A stretch of DNA of 64,000 nt from Kalmusia sp. IMI 367209 (Eukaryota > Ascomycota > Dothideomycetes > Pleosporales > Didymosphaeriaceae). The notes under the pieces are model-generated. The model searched no databases. It was not told the DNA's origin and saw only the letters and a list, made by a program, of their open reading frames with translations. The position numbers and the translations under genes are program-made. The stretch is taken from the NCBI GenBank assembly GCA_027946365.1, contig JAPEUQ010000001.1, positions 682,001 through 746,000 on the forward strand, written 5' to 3'. Shown one piece after another: positions 21,787 through 33,352 of the stretch (position 1 is its first letter; every line of letters starts with the position of its first letter).

Positions 21787-23215
21787 GCGCCTGGGTGAAG
21801 CAGGTGGTTGGCGGGTCGACTAAGCGACGTAGTAGAGCTTACAGCGCGCGGAACAGAGAAGGCGAGGTGTGCCTGTGGCCCTTCGCTGTCGCGTGCGAAT
21901 GGCCTCTTATCAGGCCTAGCGGGTAGTAGGTGACTGGTGGCAGCGGAGTGGAATCTTGGAAAGTGACACTGCGTCCGTTGACGCTGGAGACGGACTTCGC
22001 GCCGCTGGTGGTAAGGTAAGGCTGAGGCACTTGCCAAGGCTATGATGAAGAAGCAGGTCAAGAAAGCAAGCAAGCAAGACAAAAGGTCCAAGTAAATGCA
22101 GAGGTAAACAATAAGCAGCACAGGAGGATCGCAGCGAGCGGCGCCTTCTGGAAAGTAAAGGTTGCGACGGCACGACTGGAGGACACGCAGATACAGGGAC
22201 GACGATGAGCGCAGTGTTGATCGAAGGAGCTTGGCGTGCTGCGCTGGACCCCTCGCCAATCTCATCGAGCCATCTGCGTCAAGCGTCTGCTGCTTCATAT
22301 AGTTGAGTTACCATAGAAACTATAATGCAATAGATAGCTGGCCTTAGCTGGCCTTTCTTGTCGTTTAGGGCCGGGTCTGGGGCAACACGAATGATTGCGG
22401 TTGCGATACTTGGTGCTCTGCTGATGTCGCAACCTGTTCGCCGCGTCCACCTGACTGCCCGTCGCCGTGAACAGTGCTACAAGCCTGGCTCGCTCTGGCC
22501 TTTCCGCCCCCCAAAGCATCGTGTTTGAGCTGCCTGCAATTCCCCGCCTACAGTCGAGGGTCTAGACCAGGCCTTTGAGCTCTCGAACACTTCGCCAGAC
22601 ATCTGCCAGATGTCAACATTCGGACCAAAGCCGCGGCAGTAGCCGCAGGGTCTCTCACGCGCCGTACAACAATAGTCTCCCTCTTGCCCGCTAACGCATT
22701 TTGAATCTGGCCCATACCGACGCCATATTCACAATTCACAAGGGACATCGTTGGCCACGTGACAAGCAACGGTGCTGCCGCACCTCTGATCGCCTAAAAA
22801 GAGCATTCGGACCCGGCTAGCGCCATCTGATGCAGCGGCCCTTTGCGCCACACAAAGCATCTTGATCTGAAAGGTTCGAGTAAGTACTTGTAGTTGGCAG
22901 AAGCCGTGCTAGTAGACGATGAACATGCTCAAAAATACACTCTGCGTCACCGTGTAACCTTTTCCCCCGTGCACGCTCATCACGACGACTCTCATATCGC
23001 AGCATGAACACGGTTGTGACGTGCGGTGTGGCTCCTTGTGACGCCTAGCCGATGAACTCGCAAGCACGCACCTTATGATCTCCCCATACAACACAGACCA
23101 CGCTCCACGCCCGTCCCACCCCGTCGTCGTCTACTCCTCCGAGATAGCAATCTACATGCACGTTCGATAGGTCCACCGTCGTTCCTGCACCGCAGCAGGC
23201 CTCACACCGCCCGCA
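21787..23215. other. Spacer between divergent GRR1 and Ark-type kinase genes
   Basis: 1.4 kb holding the two 5' regions. It contains pyrimidine-rich stretches typical of fungal leaders. The open frame at 21657-22298 opposite to the kinase has no domain and overlaps the GRR1 leader, so it is not annotated. Confidence 0.5.
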
Positions 23216-26200
23216 ATGTCCTCAGCCCGTTACGCACCGTCCGCATCAGTACCGCAACAAGCTGCCTACCGGCCACCGGCACCCGCCTCTAATGCACCGC
23301 CAGGTACTTTTGCGCCTGGGACTAAAGTCCAGGTCGGCAACCACCGCGTGACCATCGAGCGGTACCTGTCCGAGGGTGGATTTGCGCACGTCTACCTGGT
23401 GCGCATACCCAAGGGCAATGAAGAGCTGCCGGAGATAGGAGTGCTGAAGCGGGTTGCGGTCCCTGATAAGGAAGCGCTGGCGAACATGCGGACCGAGGTG
23501 GAAACGATGAAGAAGCTCAAGGGCCACAGGCACATTGTGACCTACATCGACTCGCATGCGTCGCAGCTAAAGGGTGGAGGCTACGAGGTGTTTTTGCTCA
23601 TGGAGTACTGCTCTGGCGGGGGTCTGATTGATTTCATGAACACGCGGCTGCAGCATCGACTCACAGAGCCAGAGATCCTGCACATTTTCTCCGACGTGGC
23701 AGAGGGCGTTGCGACGATGCATTATCTGCGGCCCCCGCTCCTGCACCGTGATCTCAAGGTCGAGAATGTCTTGATCACAACCATTGGCTCCAATAGGATA
23801 TACAAGCTCTGCGATTTTGGTTCCACCGCCCCGCCACGGCCTGCTGCGAAGACGGCGGCCGAGGGGAGATTGATCGAGGACGATGTACAACGACACACCA
23901 CCCTACAGTATCGCAGCCCGGAGATGATCGATGTCTACCGTAAACAGCCCATCGATGAGAAGAGCGACATCTGGGCCCTGGGTGTACTCCTTTACAAGCT
24001 GTGTTACTACACGACACCGTTCGAGGAGGTGGGACAGATGGCCATCTTGAACGCGAGCTTCAAATTTCCGGCATATCCCCAATTTTCTGACCGAATAAAG
24101 AAGCTTGTCTGTAGGTCGAGGGTCATTGGGCTGATGTGAGTGTTGTGCTGATTCAATATAGCGTCCATGTTGCAGGAGAGTCCCCAGCGTCGGCCAAACA
24201 TCTATCAGGTTGTGGTCGAGGTGTGCTCCATGAGGCACAGATCTGTACCCATCAAAGATGTACGTGGATCACCTGTCTTCCAAAATAGTGATTGACATTT
24301 TCCAGATTTACACCAACCGAACACAGTCTGAAGACCGAAGAAACCAGCAGCTACCATCCCCGGAACCCAATGTCTCTTCACCACCCATCATAGGGATACA
24401 AAAGATTGCGCCTGTTAAACCAGTACAAGCTATTCCAGACATTGCTCCGATGAGAAGAGGACGACCCACAGCTCCGACTCAAGCACAGCCTATGGCAAAA
24501 CCAAGCCCTTCCCCGGGGAGAGGTGCAAATGCCGATCCCTTCGCAGCTCTCGATTCGGACAAGGCCGAAGTCAGAATTGCAGCAGCGGACGAGCTCGCGG
24601 CCCGTTACCCTTCGTTAGATGAATTTTCACTATTGCATGATCGTGGCCAAAAATTCGAGTTCAGTCACTCGCCAGCAAATACCGATGCTCCCCTCAACAA
24701 GAGGGTTACAGAAGCGCTCGCCGATGAGGCCTTCGCTGTCTCCCCTGCCAACAAAACGGCATCAGCACCAGCAACTAAACCCTCTTCAACCGGAACCTCT
24801 ACTGGGGTGTCTCGGTCGACCTCAGTGAAGAAACCTCAAAGGTTCGACGGGTCTATGGACAGCCCTCGCACTTCCAATCCGACACTTTATCAGCCTACGC
24901 CACAACGATCTACCATGGTCTCTACTGGTGTACAGACCTCGCCCGCGCCGTCTCCTGCTCCTACCCAACCACAACAGAAGTATCCAGACATCAACAAGCG
25001 ACCAGTGTGGCGGGTCCCTGACACAAGTAACCACAGCCGTACCATGAGCCAGCCTCGCACATTTGAGAAAGCCCAGCCCAGCCCATCCTCTCTCAAGCCG
25101 GATCATACTCTCCCAGCTCGCCCGTCCCTTGACGCCGGGAGGTCGAAATCGCACACCTCTACACTCACTATTCCCAAGTCGCCAGCATCTTCGCGACCGT
25201 CACTTGAAAGCCACCGCCCGTCTGCCTTGGATCTCGGGGCTTCGCTCGACAGGTCGAAGTCTGCTCAATCTACCCGACCTGTCAGTATCCACGTGGCCTC
25301 CAACCTAGATTTCCTCCGCGAACGAGAAGCAGCGCCTGGACGAAGTTTTGATGCCCCGTCGTTAGCTAAAGGCGGCCACTCACCTGCAATATTGGACTCT
25401 GACTCCGAAGCCGAAGAAAAGAACATCGCCTCAAACATTGATTACTTACGGGCAAGGGAATTGGAGGACAACAACCAAAAGAAATATCGCAGAAGCAGTA
25501 GCCAAACGAAACACCAGAAGCGGTCCAGTCTACACTCATTGACAAGCAACACTAAAAACATTGTCAAAGGCCGATTCGGCGACGCCTTCCGGAAGTTTGA
25601 AGGCAACTCCGCTTCTGGGTCAGACCGTGGTCGAGCTGAAGGCCCCAGAACACCCACAGATTCAGCCATGGATCCTCGCGGTAGTGCGTTAACACCCATA
25701 GCCGGCTCAGAAGCAACAGGTGGACCCTCAGATGACGAGCGCGCAATCGACGAAACCCAAGATCTCCCCCCGGAAGTCCGCCGTGAACTCGAACGCCGCC
25801 GCCTCTCTCAAGAAGAACGCCGCGTCGAAGCAGCCGCCGCTGAGTACCGCAAACGTCTCGCCGAAGAGGGCAAAGGCAAAGCCGGGCCAACACGCGCTTC
25901 CACCATCCAAAACCGCGTCAAGAACCTCCTCGACGAAAGCCAGAAACAAGTGCCTGCTAGTCGAACGGCTGAAGGATATGGAAAGTACACGGATACTGGG
26001 AAACCGCTTCCCTCAAGGCCGCAGGATCAGAGCGGTGCTCGCCAACCACCTGCTATTGCACGTAAACCCGTCGCTTTGCCGCAACAAGTCCAGCAGCATG
26101 CTCCTCCAACTGATCTTGCATACGCCAAACCTCGTCCACATATCACTCAACCACAAATATCTACGTCTGCACCACCAGCAACGAATCGCATAGCAACCGG

Positions 26201-26471
26201 AGGCTCCGCGCCTCGTCCACCTCCACCGTCTAAACCTACGAAGCTTAGGACTGGTGGGGCGGGCGATTTCTCTGCCGGTGCCTCGAGACAAAGCCCTGTC
26301 GTGGGCAGCGCGAGAGACAAACCGTTACCTCCCATGGGCGCGCAGAACGATGGCGCGACGGGGGATGAGTGGGACATGGACAGTTTTAGTAAGCGGTATC
26401 CGAGTTTGAATAAGTTGGAGATGGTGGAGACGGAGATTCCGGATAGGAGAGGCGGTGTGAGGGATATGTAA
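23216..26471 (+). CDS. Ark1/Prk1-family (NAK) actin-patch kinase
   Basis: Three exons: 23216-24110, 24162-24259, 24306-26471; introns 51 and 46 nt (1,052 residues). Residues about 40-320 are a Ser/Thr kinase of the Ark1/Prk1/AAK1 group: glycine loop LSEGGFAHVYLV, VLKRV lysine, HRDLKVENVL catalytic loop, DFGST and the SPEMIDVY segment. A 700-residue disordered tail follows, rich in Ser, Pro and Gln. It has a DPFAALD motif suited to endocytic partners and proline runs (PRPPPPSKP) that could bind SH3 domains. These kinases phosphorylate endocytic coat and actin regulators such as Pan1 and Sla1 homologues to trigger coat disassembly; Aspergillus has one, ArkA. The tail also repeats a short SN-[LI]-D-[FY]-LR-x-RE motif and a RYPSL motif. 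Confidence 0.88.
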
Positions 26472-27091
26472 AGGGATGGTGGAAGTATGAGCGTGACGTT
26501 AGAGAAGGGTCATATGCAGCATCTTGGTGGAGCCTTTGGTCGGCCGGAAGTTCGCTTCGGCCTTTGTGATTACGCATAGATCGAGAGTTTCGAAGACGTA
26601 TCTACCTACACCACCCGCAACGGGTTTATAGAAGCGCGCGTGTGCCATACATAGCGAATTTTGTGCGAGTGAAATATGAGCTTTAGGATCCTGAGAAAGC
26701 ATATGCCACTCAGTGTAGATTTCGAAAAGTCAATGTGCTAATGAGCACCTTGATGAGTATGAGTTTCAGACAGCAATCTGTTGAAATGCTTCAAAAACCG
26801 GGCACTTGAATTGTCACGATAATTATGGGTGAGGGAGGCGACAGTTGAAGTATTTGATGGTCAAGCCGTGTTTATTCTTTTTGCATTGGGTGTTCCGAAA
26901 GAATACACAGCACAGAAGACTCCGTAACCTCCCTTAATGATCAAAGACACAAGGATTGCCCATCCGAATGCAAATGAATTTGACATGCGCATGGTCTTCA
27001 GTCTCGTGAAACCATAGCCATCGTCAGCCCCGCTCGCATGTATGGAATGGAAAACTCGTAACCCGTAACCTCACCGTCTCCCGGCCCTGTT
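26472..27091. other. Spacer between convergent kinase and RPS3 genes
   Basis: 0.6 kb of 3' regions. I see no gene or repeat. Confidence 0.5.
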
Positions 27092-28139
27092 TTACTCCTC
27101 TGCGTAGCCCTCTGCCGGCGCAGCCTCACCCTCGCCCTGTTCGGCCTGCCTCTGCTGCTCTGCCGCTTGCTGGGCAGCGAGTGCCTTTGCGCCATAGTCT
27201 TGCGACATGGGCTGCACGACAGGCTGCTCCTCCTTGGGCTCGATGATGGTGACGGAGTCGGGGAGTGACTTGGCAGGGCCAGCCTTGCCCTCGGGGTCTG
27301 CACCGCGCATGATCTTGACCTTAATACCCAAGACACCCTGGCGGAGGAGGACGTGGCGGGTCGCCTCGTCGATGAAGTCCTTGGCTGGTTGACCGGAGTG
27401 GATCATAAAGCCGTCCTATATCCTGTTAGCCTTCCATTTCAGCCTTTCTGAATACATGTGCATACAGTGAACTTCATGCTCTTCGCACGAGCGGCCCTCA
27501 GCTTTCCGGAAACTACGACCTCGCAGCCCTTGGCGCCACTCTCCATGATGAACCTCAGGACACCGTAGCATGCTCGTCGCACGGCAAGACCGTTAAGGAG
27601 CTTGTAGCGGAGGGACTCGCACTGGGCGACGGCGGACAGACCACGGTTCTGGACCTTAGCAGCGTACAGCGAGACACTGTTTTCGGGGAACTTGAAGCGC
27701 TTCTGAATAAGCGAGGTAAGCTCGCGGATGCGGCGGCCCTGCTCTCCGAGGACCTCTTGTGTGTGGGTGGCGCGGATGATGATGTCGGTGACGGTGGGCG
27801 TAACGCGGACTTCGACGCCCGAATAGCCCTCCTCGGCCAACTCGCGCTGGAAGAACTCGTTGAGCTCGGCGTAGAAGACGCCGTCTGGAAGATGATGTTA
27901 GCCTGCGCCCTATGTGTGCGAAATTCCAATTGATCCCCAGCGTCCACAAATTGGCCAGCCGTGCGCATGAACAACCCAAAGCTCCCTCACAAAGCTCCTT
28001 CATACCCTCCGAACAAAAAGGAAAAGGTATATCGTACCAGCAACGAACTTCCTGCGCTTGGAACTGCATGCCATCAGTATTCGGCCTATGTCTCTACATC
28101 GCGGGATGGCACTCACATCTGACCCTGAGCGGTTGCCAT
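27092..28139 (-). CDS. RPS3: 40S ribosomal protein S3 (uS3)
   Basis: Exons (minus): 28139-28117, 28063-28038, 27884-27466, 27415-27092 (263 residues); introns 53, 153 and 50 nt. Two tiny 5' exons (23 and 26 nt) encode MATAQGQIS and the basic KRRKFVA segment, an arrangement common in fungal ribosomal protein genes. The body carries the KH domain ([22 protein letters not shown]), the [15 protein letters not shown] segment and the C-terminal domain with [22 protein letters not shown] variable Gln/Glu/Ala-rich tail ends in a TAA at 27094-27092. uS3 sits at the mRNA entry channel of the small ribosomal subunit. Length and sequence are normal for a fungus. Confidence 0.97.
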
Positions 28140-28689
28140 TGTGTCGGACTGTGGGTTAGTGGTCTGAACTCCGGGGCAGGCGTTCAGATGTGCGAACCAG
28201 GTTGTCGTAAAGTCGTTGGTTGTGGTCGAAGAATGCGCGGGGAGTCGAAGTACAGAGTGCCTTCCGTCAAAATTAAGCGAAAGTGTGCACTAGCCACAGT
28301 CTTGGCACTAGCCACACCCACACCACTAGTCCATCGCATCTCGTCTCGTCGCGACCGTTTGCGCTCAAGGATTGCCATATCCGTCGACAAAGGGCTTTAT
28401 TTACTTGTTTCGAGATCATTGACTGAATTGCACCGGATAGCTTGCGCAGACGTAGAAACGGCCACAGTATTAGACAAAAACTGGAGGACTTGAATCATGT
28501 GTATCTTATGTTAACAGCTCATAATGCATTTCTGAACTGTCCTGTGTATAAAGTAGCGATAACGCTCTATGCATTGGCATCCTAAAGGACCTTCCAAGCA
28601 AATCCGTGATACGTAGATACTCCTAACGCCATATATCCATGCTGCAATAGATGCGAGATATTTGTAATAACATCAACCTCCCTTTCATA
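28140..28689. other. RPS3 promoter region and 3' flank of the transporter
   Basis: 0.55 kb with no gene. The part next to 28140 should be the ribosomal protein promoter; I could not assign specific factor sites. Confidence 0.45.
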
Positions 28690-30057
28690 TTACAAGTGCT
28701 CAATCGGTTCCTCTGGTAGGAGCGGTTCAGGCTTCCTCTCTACGCAGCTCTTAAGTGGCGGCCTGACAAGGTCATTGAAGACGAAGGTCCCATAGACAAG
28801 CAGTGCGAAACCGACAACCTGAAGCCACTTGAAAGTCTCCCAGCCGAGTCCAAGGGAGACAATCCAGATGAATAGGGTACGGCAGGTATCGATTGTAGAG
28901 CGAGAGGTCGCCGAGACGGTGCGAGTTACACTAAGGCCGAAGAAGTTGAAGCCACTGCGTTGGTCAGCATGTTTTTTTGTAAGGTTCCAAGATGACTTAC
29001 CCGATGCTGATCATGATAAGGAGAGAGCTGATCGCAATGGCTGGATAGTGCGTCATCTGATACAAGCCCTCTCTGGCATTGAAGTACCCAGTCCCGATAG
29101 CGAAGTGCAGAATAATCATAATAAGAAGGGTCACAAGAAAGCCGAAAATTCCTTCCCAGCCAACGACCTTGATGGGCTCCATAGAGTACTTCTCCATAAT
29201 GCGCTCCTCGAGAACGAATTGCGTTGCTGTGAAGATTTGGGCTCCAGCAATCAGAAGCACGCCGATGATGGTCATGACAGCCTGACTCGGTGCAGTCATG
29301 GTGGTTTCCTCCTTTCGCAGGATGCTGCGTGCAGTATCCGCAAGAGCCGCATGGGACGGAGTCGCCTTGTCGTCCCTTGTGATCGCGCCTGCGAGACCGA
29401 CTATTGCAACACCAAAGACGACCACGAAGAGGGAGAACCACTTGTACAACCCAAGGTGTCTCTTCAAAAACCACACGCTAAACAGCCCAACGAAGAGGAC
29501 CAACGCTCCTCTTGTCATCTGGTAGATGCTCGCAGCTACAAAAAGTAGCCCGACGTTCATGAGTGTAGTTCCCGCAATATCGCAGCATGCCGGCAGCGCG
29601 AGCAGCAGCACGTTCGTACCAGTCAGCGCCACCCTGCCCTCATCGTCTGGGTGCGCGGGTCGAAGCGGATTCGCGACCTCGGGCGTCTCACTTTCTTCTG
29701 ACAAGGCAGGCGTAGCAGTTCCTTCACCATTTGCCTCAGGTATAGCTTCATAGCCCGCTCGGCGCGACTTAAAGCGCTGGTACGCGGAGAACAGGCCAAT
29801 AACCAGCCAGCAGCCCGACTCGCCGATGAACATCTGGAGTGTTTGAAGGACAGGTTGTTCAAAATGCTGTCGGTACTTCTTCGAGGGAGAATCGCAGTTC
29901 TTGACGCATTGCATGTCCTGGTCGTGGCGGTTAGCTGGGACGCGCTCTCCGTCAAAAGGCAGAGAAAGCATACCTGATACTTTGTCAGGAGCGTGTTGCA
30001 CACTCCCGTCAGCAGCATCATAGCTACGAGGAACGGAACAACAGCCTTGACCGCCAT
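28690..30057 (-). CDS. SLC35F6-like drug/metabolite transporter
   Basis: Exons (minus): 30057-29974, 29917-29001, 28954-28690 (421 residues); introns 56 and 46 nt. About ten hydrophobic segments, beginning with a helix in the first exon (VVPFLVAMMLLTGVCNTLLTKYQ). The core TTLMNVGLLFVAASIYQM then RGALVLFVGLFSVWFL is the signature of the SLC35F6 group in the EamA/nucleotide-sugar transporter superfamily. A second block, RTVSATSRSTIDTCRTLFIW, lies in the last exon. Human SLC35F6 is a lysosomal or mitochondrial membrane protein; the fungal substrate is unknown. A long hydrophilic acidic loop (residues about 70-120) separates helices 2 and 3. Family confident, substrate not. Confidence 0.85.
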
Positions 30058-30847
30058 GGTGGTGCCTGTTACCTGTAGCTGTGGCCTGTTGGCGGTATCG
30101 GAAGCAAGAGTGGTTGGAGAGAAAAGCAAAGAAAGTGACCTCCCGAGGACAGGCTGTGGATGTTCTGGAAAGCTTGAAAACGAGACGGAAGATGCAGTAA
30201 TGAGAAACAGGCAGCTCTCGCTGCCGCTGGTTGAATGTCGAGTCAAACAGGCGTCGCGTGGCTATAGCTTCCTAGGATAGCGTCACGTGGAGATAGTGAG
30301 CCGCCGCGTGGACCGCGGCTGCAGAGACGCGTGATTCAATACAGGATCGTCAGCTGCCCCTGCATCGCCGCAGATCCACCATCTTCCATCTCCACAATTG
30401 CATGCCAATAGCGGAATCAAAGGCCATATCGCGAGCAACTGAATATAGCATCTAGCTACAATTCAATGTTCCAGACCACGTCAAGCAGTCAGCGTACCAA
30501 CATGCCAACCTCGTGTTCTACGCTCGTTCCCAGCCTAGACGCTCTCTGAGCATTGCCTATACCTGGCTCTTAAAGTCTTCACGAGTGGAACCCTACAATC
30601 GTTTTAATTTCAGTAGCAGTTTCATGTGCTCCAATGGTAGAAGGATGGAGTGGCGTCCGCAGCACCAGGCCGCCTAAATTCAGGACGTACCGGGGTCGGA
30701 CTTGCGTTTTGAAACAACACCGCTGTCAACCATGTCTTAATTCAATTCTCCGCATTCTTACTTTTGTGTTCCCGTTGCGCCATCTGCTCCTCTACGTTCT
30801 CGTTCTGGCCCTCAGTCATTCATTACTCGTTTACTCCTTCGTTTACA
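30058..30847. other. Spacer between divergent genes
   Basis: 0.8 kb; holds the promoters of the transporter and the DUF4185 gene. A pyrimidine-rich leader (30770-30845) precedes the DUF4185 start. Confidence 0.45.
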
Positions 30848-31960
30848 ATGCATACTATCATTTATACATTCGTTGCAGGTCTGCTTGCAGGTCAGACACG
30901 CGCTCTAGTTCCACGCGCCAGCCTACCCCCGAAGTTCAGCGTGGAAGAGATAGGTATACAATCGTCGAATTTTCCAGACGTGTACAGAGATGGGGGTGGA
31001 GGCGGAACTCTCAACGGACTCCACCTCATCACATTCAGCGACACCACCACCACCACTGGCGGAATAGTAGGGTCGATGAAAGGCTTCACAGACAACACAA
31101 TCGCCTATGTAGGCCAAAACGGCCAGCCCATCAACAAGGCCGCAGACTTCGGGAGTAATGGCGTGCCTGGAATGCCCATCCCGTTTACACAAAACGAAAC
31201 GCAGTATACGACAGACCATTTCGAAAAAGACGGACTACGGTGTGTACTATGGCCACAGGGCTCCATTGCGACGCTACCAGGTGACGGTAACAGAGGTGTG
31301 GCGATATATCCGATTGGAATCTACGGCACCGAAAAGAAGGATCTATACAATACACTCGTTGAAATTACCGCCGACCCTATTACCGGACCGAGTGTAGAGC
31401 GCGTTATACCTCAACTATTTTACGAAGGTGAAGCGCCCTTGTACGGCGTCTTCAGCACCATCGTTTCACACGAATCAAACGACCTATACCTTTTCTCCAG
31501 TGAATTCGACGCCAGCACCCTCTCTGGTGGCATGCGCGTCGCAAAAGTCTCCACCACCTCCTACACCGACCGCAGCCAGTACCAGTACTGGGACGGTGCA
31601 TCTTGGAGCACAGACCTCAACACGGCAAGCAAAGCACAAGAAGGTCTATTATTCACCTCAAATCTATCTACGGGCGACGTATTCTGGTCCAATTACTACA
31701 ACACATACATGGTAGTGTACTTCAATAGCTTTGCTGATAGTACATTCTACATGAGGTATGCGCTGGAAGGTACAGTAACGGGGAAGTGGAGCGAGGAAAT
31801 TAAGCTGTTTGCTACGCAGCCTGGAACAGGACCTGGAGAGACGTACAACTATGCCGGACACGCGTACCCGACTTTTGATGCATCGGGAAAAACGCTTACT
31901 TTGAGCTACACGATGGCTGGTGGAGCACTAACCGATATGTTGAAGGTTACTTTTGAATAA
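30848..31960 (+). CDS. Secreted DUF4185-domain protein
   Basis: One exon, 370 residues from the ATG at 30848; the frame is open further upstream but without an ATG. Residues 1-18 are a signal peptide (MHTIIYTFVAGLLAGQTRA). The mature part resembles DUF4185 proteins, which are predicted to fold like five-bladed beta-propeller glycosidases. It includes YRDGGGGGTLNGLHLITFSDT near the N-terminus, VLWPQGSIATLPGD, and a late block with FWSNYYNTYMVVYFNSF. Activity is not established for this family in fungi. The AAT glycine-rich stretch GGGGG near residue 60 is unusual but in frame. No neighbouring carbohydrate-active genes are contiguous, though the gaa locus lies 1.4 kb downstream. Confidence 0.75.
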   Translation: MHTIIYTFVAGLLAGQTRALVPRASLPPKFSVEEIGIQSSNFPDVYRDGGGGGTLNGLHLITFSDTTTTTGGIVGSMKGFTDNTIAYVGQNGQPINKAADFGSNGVPGMPIPFTQNETQYTTDHFEKDGLRCVLWPQGSIATLPGDGNRGVAIYPIGIYGTEKKDLYNTLVEITADPITGPSVERVIPQLFYEGEAPLYGVFSTIVSHESNDLYLFSSEFDASTLSGGMRVAKVSTTSYTDRSQYQYWDGASWSTDLNTASKAQEGLLFTSNLSTGDVFWSNYYNTYMVVYFNSFADSTFYMRYALEGTVTGKWSEEIKLFATQPGTGPGETYNYAGHAYPTFDASGKTLTLSYTMAGGALTDMLKVTFE

Positions 31961-33352
31961 ATAGCTACAGTCACAAGATAGAAATGAACAGACTAAATCC
32001 ATATTCGTTGCGTACTCCGAGGTCACTCGGCCCCATGGTTGGTCTTAAGAATTCCTTTTCAGCGAAACTAAGGAAAAAGTGTGTGCACGATCGCCTAGTA
32101 ATGTATCTTTCTACGGTAGTGAGAAGCCTAAAAGCTGATTAAGCTATGAATCACCGAAACTATAACCTATGTCCTCGGAGCATCGAATGATACATCACAT
32201 CATCCTGTTGCTAGCATCCAATTTCTTCTATTCCTTGTACCCCATTACATTTTAGTAATATGTCTAAGATTCCAACGAGGCTGCAGATAAAAGGACTGCA
32301 TGCATCCAGATCCTATTCATTGTCCTTTTCATTATCCTTGGCCTCATAAGGAGTTGTGCGGTAGAGCTGGGATTGGAGACTTGTGTATGGCTCAAAGATT
32401 GAACGTTGTTTTCGAGTTGCGTGACCTCGAGCACGTAGTTTGCTCGGCGCAAAGTTTCTGAGTGATGGCTCTTAGGTCTATGCAGAAGGGGCCGAATTGT
32501 TGAACCTTGTGAACTGGCTTTTTGTATTTACGACATTGAAGAACCAATCTACGACATTGAAGAACCAGTGTTTAGCTAGGCTAACACCGCCATTCGCCTT
32601 GCCCTCATATCTCTCAAAGGCTTCAAAGCACTCTCATTGAAGCCTGTCCTGATGTATAGCACGACTATCACTAGTACGTACGATGATGATGTTCCAATCG
32701 GTAAGTATCTCGAATAGCTCTTTTTGGTCCAGTCAGCTCTACGCTCGGTATCTGACGTCTTAGCAACCAGACATATAACACACTTAGGCAAAAGTACGCT
32801 TGAGACGCGTAATGTGGAGGTTATGATACTATTAGTGTGCTCCACGACGGCGAACGAGGAGTATGGCGCCGTCACTGAATTGGAAGTTCGAACTTGTTAC
32901 GTGAGTGCGGTTTTTGTAGTCGATAGAATCGTGTAAAGATGAGATGGACTAGGTGAAGGGTGAATCTAACGTAGTCCAGGATCGCTTCAAGAGACGCGTT
33001 TTGCGTAGAGCTGTAATCAGGTTCGGTTCGTGTAGTTGCTAGATCGGCGGTTACTTTCTATTTGTGAGCTCTACTGAGAAAATTCCAAGCTAATGTATCC
33101 TTCAGAGTTGCTGTCATCCATGTATTTAGCTGCGCGTGTGCCAGAATGCAGGGAGAAGCTTCTGTGATATCTGCTACACCTGATTCGTAGTCGAGTGCCC
33201 TGAAAATAGTTGGAAGTGGAACATCAAGTTGAAACAACGTCGATAATCTGTGTAGGACGCTTGTTTCAAATTTAATTTCTGAAATTAAGGTATATCCAAG
33301 AACGATCGCTGATGAAGTCTGTATAATATCGTAACATCGAAGAGAACTTGTT
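31961..33352. other. Spacer, no gene seen
   Basis: 1.4 kb between the 3' ends of the DUF4185 and reductase genes. Apart from the small direct repeat at 32530-32567 I see nothing in it. Confidence 0.5.
32530..32567. repeat. Short tandem direct repeat, period 21
   Basis: ACGACATTGAAGAACCA occurs at 32530-32546 and again at 32551-32567, period 21 bp. Confidence 0.9.

Noticed and set aside
21657..22298. 213-codon minus-strand frame upstream of GRR1
   Set aside because: Overlaps the GRR1 first exon in another frame; composition fits a GC-rich leader.
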